Source: Demequina activiva | GTDB taxonomy: Bacteria > Actinomycetota > Actinomycetes > Actinomycetales > Demequinaceae | Direction of reading: 5' to 3' | NCBI RefSeq assembly: GCF_016862815.1 | Contig: NZ_BONR01000005.1 | Span: forward strand, 92,793-156,792 | Length of the DNA: 64,000 nt | Shown: positions 11,795 to 19,701 of the stretch, piece by piece | How the letters are laid out: each line of letters opens with the position of its first letter | Position numbering within the stretch: the stretch's first letter is position 1 | Notes under the pieces: model-generated | Database searches by the model: none | Told to the model about the DNA's origin: nothing | Seen by the model: only the letters and a program-made list of their open reading frames with translations | Position numbers and translations under genes: made by a program

Positions 11795-12549
11795 CGCCGC
11801 CACCCCGCGGGCAGGGTCAGCTCGTCTCCGGGATGGATGAGCGCGGGGTCATCGCCGATGCTCGAGCGGTTGATGCTGTAGAGCTCGGGCCACGCCGCGG
11901 TCACCTCGGCATCGGTGCCGCCGGTGACCCGAGCCGTGATGCTCCACAGCGACTCGCCTGGCTCGACGCGATGGACCCCGCGATCCTCGGGCGGACGTGG
12001 TGCGCTCGCCTGATCCTCGTCACGTGGACCGGAGCCGTCGCTCTCGGCGGGTGGGTCGGCCGCCGCCTGGCGCGGCGGCGCCGCGTCCACCGAGGGCTGC
12101 ACCCATCCCGCGTCCGGTGCCTGTGCACTGCGCGGCGCCACCCAACCGGCGTCGATCGGTGCGGGAGTGCTCTCTGATCCGTCGGTGGGCAGGGGTGCGG
12201 AGGCCGCGGGGATCGCGAGGCCCGTGAGCGCAGAGCCCGAGACGGCGATCGCGACCACGCGACGCCATGCGGCGGGGCTGGCGCGTTCAGCCAGCCGGCG
12301 AGCGCGCGAGTGCACGGGTGCGACGGTCATCGCGAGCGTGGTTGCGGTGAGGACGAGTGAGGTGGCGGCCCCGGCCACGGCCGCCGCCGCCACCAGGATG
12401 TCGGCGATGGCCGCAGCGGGGGAGCCCAGTCCGCCCACTGCCGCCGCGGCTTGGACCGCCAGGAGCCAGCCGATCGCCGGGGTGAAGAGGACGGCGACGA
12501 TGGCGGCCAGCCGCTGGAGGCGCGTTCCGGGGGATCGGCGGGAGCTCAT
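11791..12549 (-). CDS. membrane-anchored LysM peptidoglycan-binding protein
   Basis: Protein of 252 residues. Two N-terminal hydrophobic helices (about 15-80) are followed by a third near 105-125, a Pro/Ala-rich stalk with a repeated DAGWVxP element (about 135-165), and one LysM domain at about 200-250 beginning VEPGESLWSI. LysM binds GlcNAc-containing peptidoglycan. The start was moved to the ATG at 12549, which has AAGGGT upstream; the longer frame is out-of-character coding. Translationally coupled to the Rv3235-type gene. Confidence 0.85.
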   Translation of the reverse strand: MSSRRSPGTRLQRLAAIVAVLFTPAIGWLLAVQAAAAVGGLGSPAAAIADILVAAAAVAGAATSLVLTATTLAMTVAPVHSRARRLAERASPAAWRRVVAIAVSGSALTGLAIPAASAPLPTDGSESTPAPIDAGWVAPRSAQAPDAGWVQPSVDAAPPRQAAADPPAESDGSGPRDEDQASAPRPPEDRGVHRVEPGESLWSITARVTGGTDAEVTAAWPELYSINRSSIGDDPALIHPGDELTLPAGWRR

Positions 12550-12656
12550 GGGTGACCCTTCGTCTCGTTTGATGCTGTTTGATACCTGTAGATATACACG
12601 AGTCGCGTTTTGTCGTCCATGGCGACGTGTCTGTGGCTGTGGAGAAAGCCGCGCCC

Positions 12657-12662
12657 TAGGTT
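12657..12662 (+). promoter_or_regulatory. -10 box of a leaderless promoter (gene at 12670)
   Basis: TAGGTT is followed by seven bases and then the ATG at 12670. No ribosome-binding site is present. Confidence 0.45.
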
Positions 12663-12669
12663 GGGTTCC

Positions 12670-13176
12670 ATGCGATGGGAAGCACTGTTCCGCGATCTCG
12701 AGGCTCAGGCGGACGCTCAGGCTGACGAGCAGTGGCGTCACGAGGTGGCGGAGCGCACGCGCGGAGAGCGTGCGAGCGTGACGGTGGCCGCGCGCGTGGC
12801 CGCGGCACGGGGAGGGTCCGTGAGTGCCGTGCTGCGCGACGGCACCCGGGTGAGTGGAGTGCTGGTCGACTCGGGAGGGGATTGGGCTCTTGTGACGGAC
12901 GGCGGGCGCCAGCACCTGGTGTCGCTGGCCTCAGTGGCGGTGCTCGACGGACTGCCACGCCGTGCGGACGTGCTGAGCGCCGTCGAGAGCAGGCTCAGCA
13001 TCGCGCACGCCTTGCGTGCGCTGAGTCGTGAGCGGGCGCGGGTCGCGGTGCGCACCGGGGTCGAGGTGGCTGGCGTGATCGTCGGCGTGGGCGCGGATCA
13101 CATCAACGTGCTCACGGACGCGGGCGTGACGACGACGGTCCCGCTGGCCTCGATCCTCGAGGTGGCGCAGGGCTAG
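12670..13176 (+). CDS. hypothetical protein, conserved actinobacterial type
   Basis: Protein of 168 residues with no recognised domain. The first third is charged and helical; the rest has two beta-rich parts, RDGTRVSGVLVDSGGDWALV and VRTGVEVAGVIVGVGADHINV, that look like two copies of a small barrel. Its position back to back with a BldC-like gene is common in Actinobacteria. The stop codon is shared with the opposite gene through one CTAG (13173-13176). Confidence 0.7.
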   Translation: MRWEALFRDLEAQADAQADEQWRHEVAERTRGERASVTVAARVAAARGGSVSAVLRDGTRVSGVLVDSGGDWALVTDGGRQHLVSLASVAVLDGLPRRADVLSAVESRLSIAHALRALSRERARVAVRTGVEVAGVIVGVGADHINVLTDAGVTTTVPLASILEVAQG

Positions 13177-13391
13177 GCGTCCGCGCCGCGTGCCTGCGCG
13201 GCCCGGCGACGAGAGGCCTCGTACTGGCGCTCGATGTAGCCCTCCAGCTCGGTGGCCTCGACGCGCCACACGCCCCTACCGCCTACCTGGATGGCAGGAA
13301 GATCGCCCGATCGCACGAGCGCATAGGCCTGCTGAGAGGAGATGTTGAGCGCTTCCTGGACGTCGTCCAGGGTGAGGAAACGGGGGCTCAT
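13173..13391 (-). CDS. bldC: BldC-like MerR-type helix-turn-helix protein
   Basis: Small DNA-binding protein of 72 residues. A winged helix-turn-helix of the excisionase/MerR kind fills residues 3-55 (LTLDDVQEALNISSQQAYALV, then GGRGVWRVEATELEGYI written here in two parts). BldC in Streptomyces binds direct repeats cooperatively and holds back development. The ATG at 13391 gives the normal family length. It converges with the hypothetical gene at 12670, the two ending on the same CTAG. Confidence 0.85.
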   Translation of the reverse strand: MSPRFLTLDDVQEALNISSQQAYALVRSGDLPAIQVGGRGVWRVEATELEGYIERQYEASRRRAAQARGADA

Positions 13392-13428
13392 GCCGACATT
13401 CTCGCATGGGGCCGTGAGGAGGCCGGGA

Positions 13429-13437
13429 TTGTCCACA
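13429..13437 (+). other. single DnaA-box-like 9-mer
   Basis: TTGTCCACA matches the actinobacterial DnaA box. It is alone and one such match is roughly what chance would give in 64 kb, so no origin or regulatory role is claimed. Confidence 0.2.
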
Positions 13438-13518
13438 GGGCCTTGGCAACACCGTGAACTCTGGGCAGGATAGGCGCGAACGACATCGCCGCGCGCGGCA
13501 TGGACGGCTGGGGGGAAC

Positions 13519-14142
13519 ATGGCTGACGACGGCTCGGTCGCCGGGAGGCTGCGCCGGCCCACGTGGCGCGATCCTCGGCTCCTGGTGGGCATCCTGCTGA
13601 TGACGGTCGCGGTCGTCGGAGTCGCGGCTGCCGTGAGGGCTGCGGACCAGACCGAGCCGCACTACGTCGCGGCCCGCACGCTCGTGCCAGGGACGGTGAT
13701 CGACCGGGAGGATCTCGACGTCGTTCGGGTCCGCATCGAGGACGGCGCCTACCTTCCCGTCGACACTGCCCAGCCGTGGGGTGACGTGGTGACCCGCACG
13801 GTGGCGGCAGGCGAGCTGGTCCCACAGTCCTCCGTGGAGCCCGAGGGAGCCTATGACGGGCGCGTGATCGGGGTGGTCGCGCACGCTCCCCTCGCCCCGG
13901 ACCTCGTCGCAGGAGCGACGGTCGATCTGTGGATCGCACCACCAGCGTCCGATGCGCTGCCGACCGCCTCGCTGGTCGCGGAGAACGTGGTGGTCGCCGA
14001 CGTGGACCGGGACAGCGGGGGCTTCGCGGTGTCGGGCGGCCAGACCGTCTACCTCGCTGTGCCGCAGGACCAGGTGCAGGCGGTGCTCGATGCGCTCAGC
14101 GCAGGCGGCGACGTCACGATCGTGGGCCGCGGAGGCTCGTGA
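13519..14142 (+). CDS. SAF-domain protein (CpaB/RcpC-like)
   Basis: Protein of 207 residues with one N-terminal membrane helix (about 22-42) and a SAF domain at about 48-110 (ARTLVPGTVIDREDLDVVRV), as in the pilus assembly protein CpaB/RcpC. The outside domain follows. The ATG has a weak purine-rich GGGGGAA before it. The next gene starts on the same TGATG, so the two are coupled. No pilin, secretin or Tad motor genes lie nearby. Confidence 0.82.
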   Translation: MADDGSVAGRLRRPTWRDPRLLVGILLMTVAVVGVAAAVRAADQTEPHYVAARTLVPGTVIDREDLDVVRVRIEDGAYLPVDTAQPWGDVVTRTVAAGELVPQSSVEPEGAYDGRVIGVVAHAPLAPDLVAGATVDLWIAPPASDALPTASLVAENVVVADVDRDSGGFAVSGGQTVYLAVPQDQVQAVLDALSAGGDVTIVGRGGS

Positions 14143-15386
14143 TGGCTGCCATCGGCGTCATCATCGCCGTGGCGGCTCGCGACGAGGGCGAGCTCGCCGC
14201 CGCCATCGACGCGCACCCGCGGCTCGCGGTGGTGCGCCGATGCGCGGACCTCGCGGAGGCCGTGGGCGCTGCGCGTGCCGGTGTCGCCGGCGCGGTGGTG
14301 GTCGCGGAGCAGCCGCGCCTCACCAGGGATTCCGTCGCGGCGCTGCTGGACAGCGGGGTCGCAGTCATCGGAGTGCCGTCGACGCCTGAGGCCGGCGAGC
14401 AGCTGCGCGCGGTCGGTCTCGGCACCGTCGTGCCCGCAGGAGCCGACGCGCAGGTGGTCGCGAACGAGATCGTGGGCGCGATGGCGCTGCGGGCGGCCGT
14501 GCAACCGCGGGCGCAGGACGGCGCGAGGGACCGTGGTGAGCCCGGAACCCTCGTCGCCGTGTGGGGGCCGGCCGGTGCGCCTGGCCGCACCACGATCGCT
14601 GTCAACCTCGCGGCCGAGCATGCGCGTCGCGGTTCCCGCACTCTCGTGGTGGACGCGGATGTCTACGGCGGCGCCGTCGCTCAGGCACTGGGCCTCACGG
14701 ACGAGGTGGCTGGCGTCGCCGGCGCCGTGCGTGAGGCCCAGCACGGCTCGATCGATGCGGCGATCATCGAGCGGCACAGCATCGAGGCACTGCCTGGCCT
14801 GTGGGCTCTCACCGGCATCACTCGAGCGGAGCGGTGGGCGGAGCTCGCGCCGTCGGCCACGACGGAGGTGCTCCGAGCGGCGTGCCGAGCCTTCGACGCC
14901 GTGGTCGTGGATGTGGGCTTCTCGCTCGAGAGCGCGGGGCCACTCGGCTCCGAAGGGATGCCGGAGCGCAACGGGGTGACGCTGGCGGTGCTCGCGGTGG
15001 CGGACCACGTGGTCGCCGTCGGCGGTGCGGAGCCCCTGTCCATGCAGCGACTGATCCACGGGATCGGTGCGCTGCGGGAGAGCATGGACGGCGAGCCGAC
15101 CGTCGTGGTCAACAAGGTGCGCGCGGACGTGGCTGGGCCCCGGCCGGCCGAGGCGGTCGCGGACCTGCTCGCGCGATTCGCGTCCGTCGACCGCATTCGC
15201 GTGGTGCCCTGGGATCCCGCCGCGTGCGACGCCGCAGCCATGACGGGACGGGTGCTGGCGGAATGCGCACCGCGCTCGAAGGCGCGCAAGGCCATCGCGG
15301 GCCTTGCGGAGGCGGTCCTGCCCGCTTCCGCCACGTCCGCGCCGCCGCGTCGTCCCCGCATGGCGACGGCGCCGGTGGGACACTGA
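14142..15386 (+). CDS. CpaE-like MinD/ParA-family protein with altered P-loop
   Basis: Protein of 414 residues. The first 125 residues resemble a receiver-like fold without clear phosphorylation residues. A MinD/ParA/CpaE P-loop domain follows (about 140-400). Its Walker A reads GPAGAPGRTT, with Arg where ATPases of this class carry the catalytic Lys of GKT/GKS. The Walker A' region LVVDADVYGG and a VVVDVGFS strand are still present. It is translationally coupled to the SAF protein. It may be a positioning factor of a reduced pilus-like system; ATP binding is uncertain. Confidence 0.8.
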   Translation: MAAIGVIIAVAARDEGELAAAIDAHPRLAVVRRCADLAEAVGAARAGVAGAVVVAEQPRLTRDSVAALLDSGVAVIGVPSTPEAGEQLRAVGLGTVVPAGADAQVVANEIVGAMALRAAVQPRAQDGARDRGEPGTLVAVWGPAGAPGRTTIAVNLAAEHARRGSRTLVVDADVYGGAVAQALGLTDEVAGVAGAVREAQHGSIDAAIIERHSIEALPGLWALTGITRAERWAELAPSATTEVLRAACRAFDAVVVDVGFSLESAGPLGSEGMPERNGVTLAVLAVADHVVAVGGAEPLSMQRLIHGIGALRESMDGEPTVVVNKVRADVAGPRPAEAVADLLARFASVDRIRVVPWDPAACDAAAMTGRVLAECAPRSKARKAIAGLAEAVLPASATSAPPRRPRMATAPVGH

Positions 15387-15390
15387 ACGC

Positions 15391-15825
15391 ATGCGCGTGT
15401 ATGTGCCCGTGACCCTGTCCGACCTCCCGGCGGCCCTGTCGGGCCGGTGGGAGCCCCAGTCGGGCTACGCGGTCACTGGGAGGCTGCTGGACATCGCGGT
15501 GGACGACGACGAGGAGCTGCTGGCCGAGCAGGTGCGAGACATCGCAGCAGTCGATGCGGTGCTGGAGCTGCGCTCGCCGCGCCGCGCGGTGGTGGTGGTC
15601 GACTACCCGCGTGCGGACGTCACGCCGGTGCCGAACGGCCACCCGGCGGCGGTCGCGCTCGAAGGCCGCGTGGATCCCAGCACGATTGCGTGCGCGTTCG
15701 TGGACGAGCAGGACGCCGCGAAGGACGGCGCCGCCGCAGCCACCGGGGACGGGGAGGCGCTCGACCGGCTCGAGATGCGGGACCTGCTGTGGTTCGACGC
15801 GACCGAGATCGACGCGATCGACTGA
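15391..15825 (+). CDS. DUF6912-type hypothetical protein
   Basis: Protein of 144 residues that begins MRVYVPVTLSDLPAAL, typical of DUF6912 proteins in Actinobacteria. The function is unknown. The start lies four bases after the stop of the CpaE-like gene with GGTGGGA upstream, so it probably shares its mRNA. Its stop codon lies inside a hairpin shared with hisN. Confidence 0.75.
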   Translation: MRVYVPVTLSDLPAALSGRWEPQSGYAVTGRLLDIAVDDDEELLAEQVRDIAAVDAVLELRSPRRAVVVVDYPRADVTPVPNGHPAAVALEGRVDPSTIACAFVDEQDAAKDGAAAATGDGEALDRLEMRDLLWFDATEIDAID

Positions 15826-15838
15826 GGCCGAGCCTCAG
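15822..15838. terminator. hairpin containing both convergent stop codons
   Basis: CTGAGGC and GCCTCAG form a perfect 7-base stem with a CGA loop. The TGA of the rightward gene lies in the left arm and that of hisN in the right arm. There is no T-run. Confidence 0.4.
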
Positions 15839-16629
15839 CGCCGGTTGAGGATGTCCGCCACCGGCAGGTGCAGCGCACCGTTGGTCGCGAGAGCGTCGCC
15901 GCCAAAGGGTCCAGGCGTTCCGGACAGCGACGTGAAGTGGCCGCCGGCCTCCTCCACGATGGGCACCAGAGCCGCCATGTCGTACAGCTCCAGCTCCGGC
16001 TCGCACGCGATGTCGACCAGGCCCTGCGCCACCATCATGTAGCTGAGGAAGTCGCCGTACGCGCGCGTGCGCCACACCGATCGGGTGAGGTCGAGGAACG
16101 GCTCGAGCATGTCGCGCTCCTCCCATCCGCTCAGCGACGAGTACGAGAGGCTGGCCTCCGCCATGTCCGTGACCGTGGAGACGCCGATGGGGCGCGCCTT
16201 GCGCATGCTGGTCCCGATCCAGGCGCCGTCGCCTCGAGCGGCGAACCAACGGGCACCCAGGGCCGGAGCGCTCACGACGCCCATGACCGGATCGCCGTCG
16301 TCCAGCAATGCGATGAGGGTGCCCCACACGGACACGCTGCGGATGTAGTTCTTGGTGCCGTCGATGGGGTCCAGGACCCACTGGCGCGGGCCGCCCCCCT
16401 TCGAGCCGAACTCCTCGCCGTACACCGCATCGTCCGGGCGCTCGCTGTCCAGGTAGCGGCGGATCATGAGCTCCGCCTCGCGGTCCACCGCGGTGACGGG
16501 CGTGTCGTCCGCCTTCAACTCGATCGTGAGGCGATCCGATGCGAAGTTCGCGAGCGTGAGCCTGTCGACGTCGTCCGCGATCTTCATCGCGAGCGCGAGG
16601 TCGTCCGCATACTCTCCCCGGGGCTGCAT
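15835..16629 (-). CDS. hisN: histidinol-phosphatase, inositol-monophosphatase type
   Basis: Enzyme of 264 residues of the Mg2+-dependent inositol monophosphatase superfamily. Metal-binding residues are E72/E73 in YGEEFG and D87-P-I-D90-G-T in the LDPIDGTKNY motif, with a further Asp in ELELYDMAALVPIVEEAGG. In Actinobacteria the member with this spacing usually dephosphorylates histidinol phosphate, the eighth step of histidine synthesis; inositol or other sugar phosphates cannot be excluded. A leaderless promoter fits the ATG. Confidence 0.87.
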   Translation of the reverse strand: MQPRGEYADDLALAMKIADDVDRLTLANFASDRLTIELKADDTPVTAVDREAELMIRRYLDSERPDDAVYGEEFGSKGGGPRQWVLDPIDGTKNYIRSVSVWGTLIALLDDGDPVMGVVSAPALGARWFAARGDGAWIGTSMRKARPIGVSTVTDMAEASLSYSSLSGWEERDMLEPFLDLTRSVWRTRAYGDFLSYMMVAQGLVDIACEPELELYDMAALVPIVEEAGGHFTSLSGTPGPFGGDALATNGALHLPVADILNRR

Positions 16630-16635
16630 GGCACC

Positions 16636-16641
16636 AGGCTA
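16636..16641 (-). promoter_or_regulatory. -10 box of a leaderless promoter (hisN)
   Basis: On the minus strand TAGCCT is followed by six bases and the ATG at 16629. It separates hisN from the rsgA stop at 16656. Confidence 0.5.
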
Positions 16642-16655
16642 GCGGCTGCCAGGCT

Positions 16656-17672
16656 CTACCAGGCGTCAGCCTGAGCGCGGCTCGCCAGCAGGCGTCTGAT
16701 GGAGTCCACCCGCGCATGCTGATCCGGCGTGGAGGCCCACGCGTCGAGCTCGCATCCGGCCTCGGCGGACTCGTGCATGCACCCACGCGGGCAACGCTCG
16801 GCGGCGGCCTCCGCGACGTCAGGGAAGGCGGCGATGAAGTGCTCCGGGTCCACGTGCGCGAGGCCGAAGGACCGCACCCCAGGGGTGTCGACGATCCACC
16901 CACCGCCGGGCAGCTCGATCGCGATCGCAGAGCTCGAGGTGTGCCGCCCTCGCCCGGTCACATCGTTGACGCCGCCGGTCGCGCGATCCGCCAGCGGAGC
17001 GAGCGCGTTGACCAGTGTCGACTTGCCCACGCCCGAGTACCCCACGAACACGGAGGTGGTGTCGAGGATCTCCGTGCGCAGGCGCTCGGCGCCGTCGATC
17101 ACGCGGGTGCCGTCGGGCTCCGTGCGCATCGCCGTCTCGATCACCGTGACACCCAGCGGCTCGTACGCGGCCCTCAGCGGATCGGCGCTGTCCAGGTCCG
17201 CCTTGGTGAGCACCAGGATCGCTCGCATGCGGGCGTCGAACGCCGCCACCAGGCAGCGGTCGATCATGCGGGGATTGGGCTCCGGGTCCTGCAACGCGGT
17301 GACGATCGCCAGCTGCTGCGCATTCGCGACGATCACCTTCTCCGCGGTCTCCGCATCATCCGCGGTGCGCCGCAGCGAGTTGTCGCGCTCGTCGCGACGG
17401 ACGATGCGGGCGAGCGTGCCGTCCGATCCGGAGGTGTCGCCCACGACGGAGACGCGGTCACCGATCACCAGGCCGCGCCGCCCCAGCTCGCGAGCCTTGA
17501 CAGCAGTGACGTCCTGGCCGTCGCCCAGCCGCACCGCGATGCGCCCGCGGTCCACGCCGATCACGACGCCCGCGACCGCATCGTCGTGCGCGGGACGGCG
17601 CTTCGAGCGCGGCCGCGAGCCCCGCCGGTTGGGGCGCACCCGGGCGTCAGACTCGTCGTACTCGCGCCTCAC
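16656..17672 (-). CDS. rsgA: ribosome small-subunit-dependent GTPase A
   Basis: Circularly permuted GTPase of 338 residues that helps late 30S maturation. An OB-fold (about 30-95) is followed by the G4 motif TKAD at 156-159, then the P-loop GYSGVGKS at 211-218, then DTPG at 262-265. A zinc finger uses C294, C298, H300 and C307. The G4-G1-G3 order is diagnostic. The GTG at 17672 overlaps the aroA stop (GTGA), so translation is coupled to aroA. The first 28 residues are basic. Confidence 0.95.
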   Translation of the reverse strand: MRREYDESDARVRPNRRGSRPRSKRRPAHDDAVAGVVIGVDRGRIAVRLGDGQDVTAVKARELGRRGLVIGDRVSVVGDTSGSDGTLARIVRRDERDNSLRRTADDAETAEKVIVANAQQLAIVTALQDPEPNPRMIDRCLVAAFDARMRAILVLTKADLDSADPLRAAYEPLGVTVIETAMRTEPDGTRVIDGAERLRTEILDTTSVFVGYSGVGKSTLVNALAPLADRATGGVNDVTGRGRHTSSSAIAIELPGGGWIVDTPGVRSFGLAHVDPEHFIAAFPDVAEAAAERCPRGCMHESAEAGCELDAWASTPDQHARVDSIRRLLASRAQADAW

Positions 17673-18979
17673 GCCCGCAGCATCGCCTTCCACATGTCCG
17701 GGAAGTCCGGCATGGTCTTGGCGGTGGTCCCCACGTTCAGCACCTGCAGCCCCGGGACCGCGAGGCCCAGGATCGCGGCGAAGGTCGCCATGCGGTGATC
17801 GTGGTACGTCTCGAGAGCCGCGGGCTGGAGCCCGCCGGCGGGAAGCCCCTCGAACGTGAGGGAGTCGTCCCCGGCGACGCAGCGCCCGCCGGCGCGGTCC
17901 ACCTCGGCGGCGATCGCCGCCAGCCGGTCCGTCTCGTGCCCGCGCAGGTGGCCGATCCCGGTGAGCACGCTGGGGGAGTCCGCGAGGGCGCACAGCGCGG
18001 CGATGGTGGGAGTGATCTCACCTGCGGGGCCCAGGTCCGCCTCGATGCCGTGGATCACGCCGCCGGGCGCCGTCACCGTCATGACATCGCCCTCGAGGTT
18101 GCAGGTGGCGCCCATGCGCTCGAGCAGCTCGGGATACAGCGCGCCCGGCTGCGTGGTGGACCGAGGCCACCCCGGGATCCGGACGGTGCCGCCCGCCACG
18201 AGGGCAGCGGCCATGAAGGGGCCGGCGTTGGACAGGTCGGGCTCGACGCGCACATCGCCCAGCAGCACTGGCCCGGGCCGCACGATCCAGGTGCGCTCGT
18301 CCGGCTGCTCCACCTGCACCCCGGCATCACGCAGGGTCGCGCACGTCATGTCGATGTGCGGCAGGCTCGGGAGCGTCTCGCCTACGTGTCGCACCGTCAG
18401 CCCGTGAGGCACCCGCGCGGCGACCAGCAGCAGTCCGGTGACGAACTGCGAGCTCGCGCTCGAGTCCACCTCCACGCTCGCGGGGACCTCGGAGGGAGGC
18501 GTCACCGTGAACGGCAGGGTGCCACGGCCGCCGTCCTCCACGGTCGCGCCCAGCGCGCGCAGCGCGTCGAGCAGCGGCCCCATGGGGCGCACGCGGGCGC
18601 CCTCGTCGCCATCGAACGTGACGGGCGCATCGGCCAGCAGCACCAGCGGCGGGACGAACCGCATCACCGTGCCGGCGAGCCCGCAGTCCACGTGCACGCC
18701 GCCACGCAGGGGCCCGGGCGTGATCCGCCACTGAGCCGTCGCATCGTCGATCCCCACGCCCATGCTGCGCAGCGCTGCGGCCATCAGGGAGCTGTCGCGC
18801 GAGCGGAGACCGCCGGTGAGCGTGACGGGAGAGTCGGCGAGCGCCGCGAGCACCAGGAAGCGGTTGGTGAGCGACTTGGAGCCCGGCACATCGACCGTGG
18901 CGTCGAGCCGTCCCGCCGCTGCGGGGGCGTCCCAGAGCTGTCCGGGACCGGTACCGCGAGTGGGCGCGGCTGCGCTCAC
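17669..18979 (-). CDS. aroA: 3-phosphoshikimate 1-carboxyvinyltransferase (EPSP synthase)
   Basis: Shikimate-pathway enzyme of 436 residues that joins phosphoenolpyruvate to shikimate-3-phosphate. The N-terminal motif PGSKSLTNR is at 32-40, GLAGTVMRF near 100, and the second-domain motif YHDHRMATF near 395. The length is normal. The GTG start overlaps the DoxX gene stop (GTGA), and its own stop overlaps the rsgA start, giving the coupled order doxX-aroA-rsgA. Confidence 0.96.
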   Translation of the reverse strand: MSAAAPTRGTGPGQLWDAPAAAGRLDATVDVPGSKSLTNRFLVLAALADSPVTLTGGLRSRDSSLMAAALRSMGVGIDDATAQWRITPGPLRGGVHVDCGLAGTVMRFVPPLVLLADAPVTFDGDEGARVRPMGPLLDALRALGATVEDGGRGTLPFTVTPPSEVPASVEVDSSASSQFVTGLLLVAARVPHGLTVRHVGETLPSLPHIDMTCATLRDAGVQVEQPDERTWIVRPGPVLLGDVRVEPDLSNAGPFMAAALVAGGTVRIPGWPRSTTQPGALYPELLERMGATCNLEGDVMTVTAPGGVIHGIEADLGPAGEITPTIAALCALADSPSVLTGIGHLRGHETDRLAAIAAEVDRAGGRCVAGDDSLTFEGLPAGGLQPAALETYHDHRMATFAAILGLAVPGLQVLNVGTTAKTMPDFPDMWKAMLRA

Positions 18980-19482
18980 TTCTTGAGCTTCTTGGACGCC
19001 TTGGCGCTCAACACCTCAGCCTTGGCGGCCGCCTTGTCCTTCTTGGCAGCCAGCTTGTCCTTCTTGGCCTTGGCGCGCTCCTTGCGGCGAGGGCTGTGCC
19101 CGGCCGATGCGGCGAGCAGCGTGCCGCCGAACAGCGACACGTTCTTGAGGAACAGCTCGAGCTGCTCCTCACGCTTCTGCTCGTCGGTCTCGAGCCAGAA
19201 CGGACGCGCCGTGGCGACCGTGGCGGCGGTGAGCCCCGCGAGCACCAGGCCGGCGGTGCGCGGCGTGCGCGACAGTGCGAGGACCGTCGCAGCGGCGATC
19301 GACACGGCCCCGTGCACCTTCACCAGATCCGTGGTCCTGACGTCCTCGAGGCCGGCTTCCTTGAGCAGCGGCTCGACCACGGGGGCGGCGCGTTCCGCTC
19401 GCTTCTCGGGCTCCAGGACGGACTGGACTCCGCCGTAGACGAACCAGGTGGCGAGCAGGGGTCGGGCGAGGTGTCGGAACAT
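18976..19482 (-). CDS. DoxX-family membrane protein with a lysine-rich tail
   Basis: Protein of 168 residues. The first 125 residues hold about four hydrophobic helices in DoxX order. The last 40 residues are almost all Lys, Ala and Arg, with repeats such as KKDKLAAKKDKAAAKAE. DoxX proteins are linked to thiol or redox membrane complexes, but this one has no recognised catalytic residue. The ATG at 19482 lies seven bases after a TAGCGT -10 box, so it may be leaderless. It is divergent from sigR by about 220 bases. Confidence 0.8.
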   Translation of the reverse strand: MFRHLARPLLATWFVYGGVQSVLEPEKRAERAAPVVEPLLKEAGLEDVRTTDLVKVHGAVSIAAATVLALSRTPRTAGLVLAGLTAATVATARPFWLETDEQKREEQLELFLKNVSLFGGTLLAASAGHSPRRKERAKAKKDKLAAKKDKAAAKAEVLSAKASKKLKK

Positions 19483-19597
19483 GCTCCCTACGCTATCAAC
19501 CCGCGCGCCCGGCGCACAGGGCAGACGTGTCCTCGTCCGCACCGTTCGCACCACACGCCGTATCAGGCGCCCCCGGAGGTCACATTCTGGTGACCCG

Positions 19598-19623
19598 GGA
19601 ATGCTTGCTCCTTCAACCGTGTT
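19598..19623 (+). promoter_or_regulatory. SigR-type promoter of sigR
   Basis: GGAAT (19598-19602), exactly 18 bases, then GTT (19621-19623). This is the promoter form reported for the redox sigma factor SigR in Streptomyces. Transcription would start near 19630-19633, where an in-frame ATG lies. Confidence 0.7.
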
Positions 19624-19687
19624 GAGCGGGTCATGATGGCCACCGCAATCCGTCCGCCGCGTGATGCGAGCGACGCCCACGCTGGAG

Positions 19688-19693
19688 TAGGCT
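19688..19693 (+). promoter_or_regulatory. second, housekeeping-type -10 box of sigR
   Basis: TAGGCT lies eight bases before the ATG at 19702, a leaderless geometry, so the shorter SigR could be made from a separate transcript. Confidence 0.4.
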
Positions 19694-19701
19694 CGCGCAT
19701 C

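Noticed and set aside
13429..13437. TTGTCCACA, a DnaA-box match, upstream of the SAF gene
   Set aside because: A single 9-mer is about what chance gives in this length, and no dnaA, dnaN or AT-rich stretch is near.
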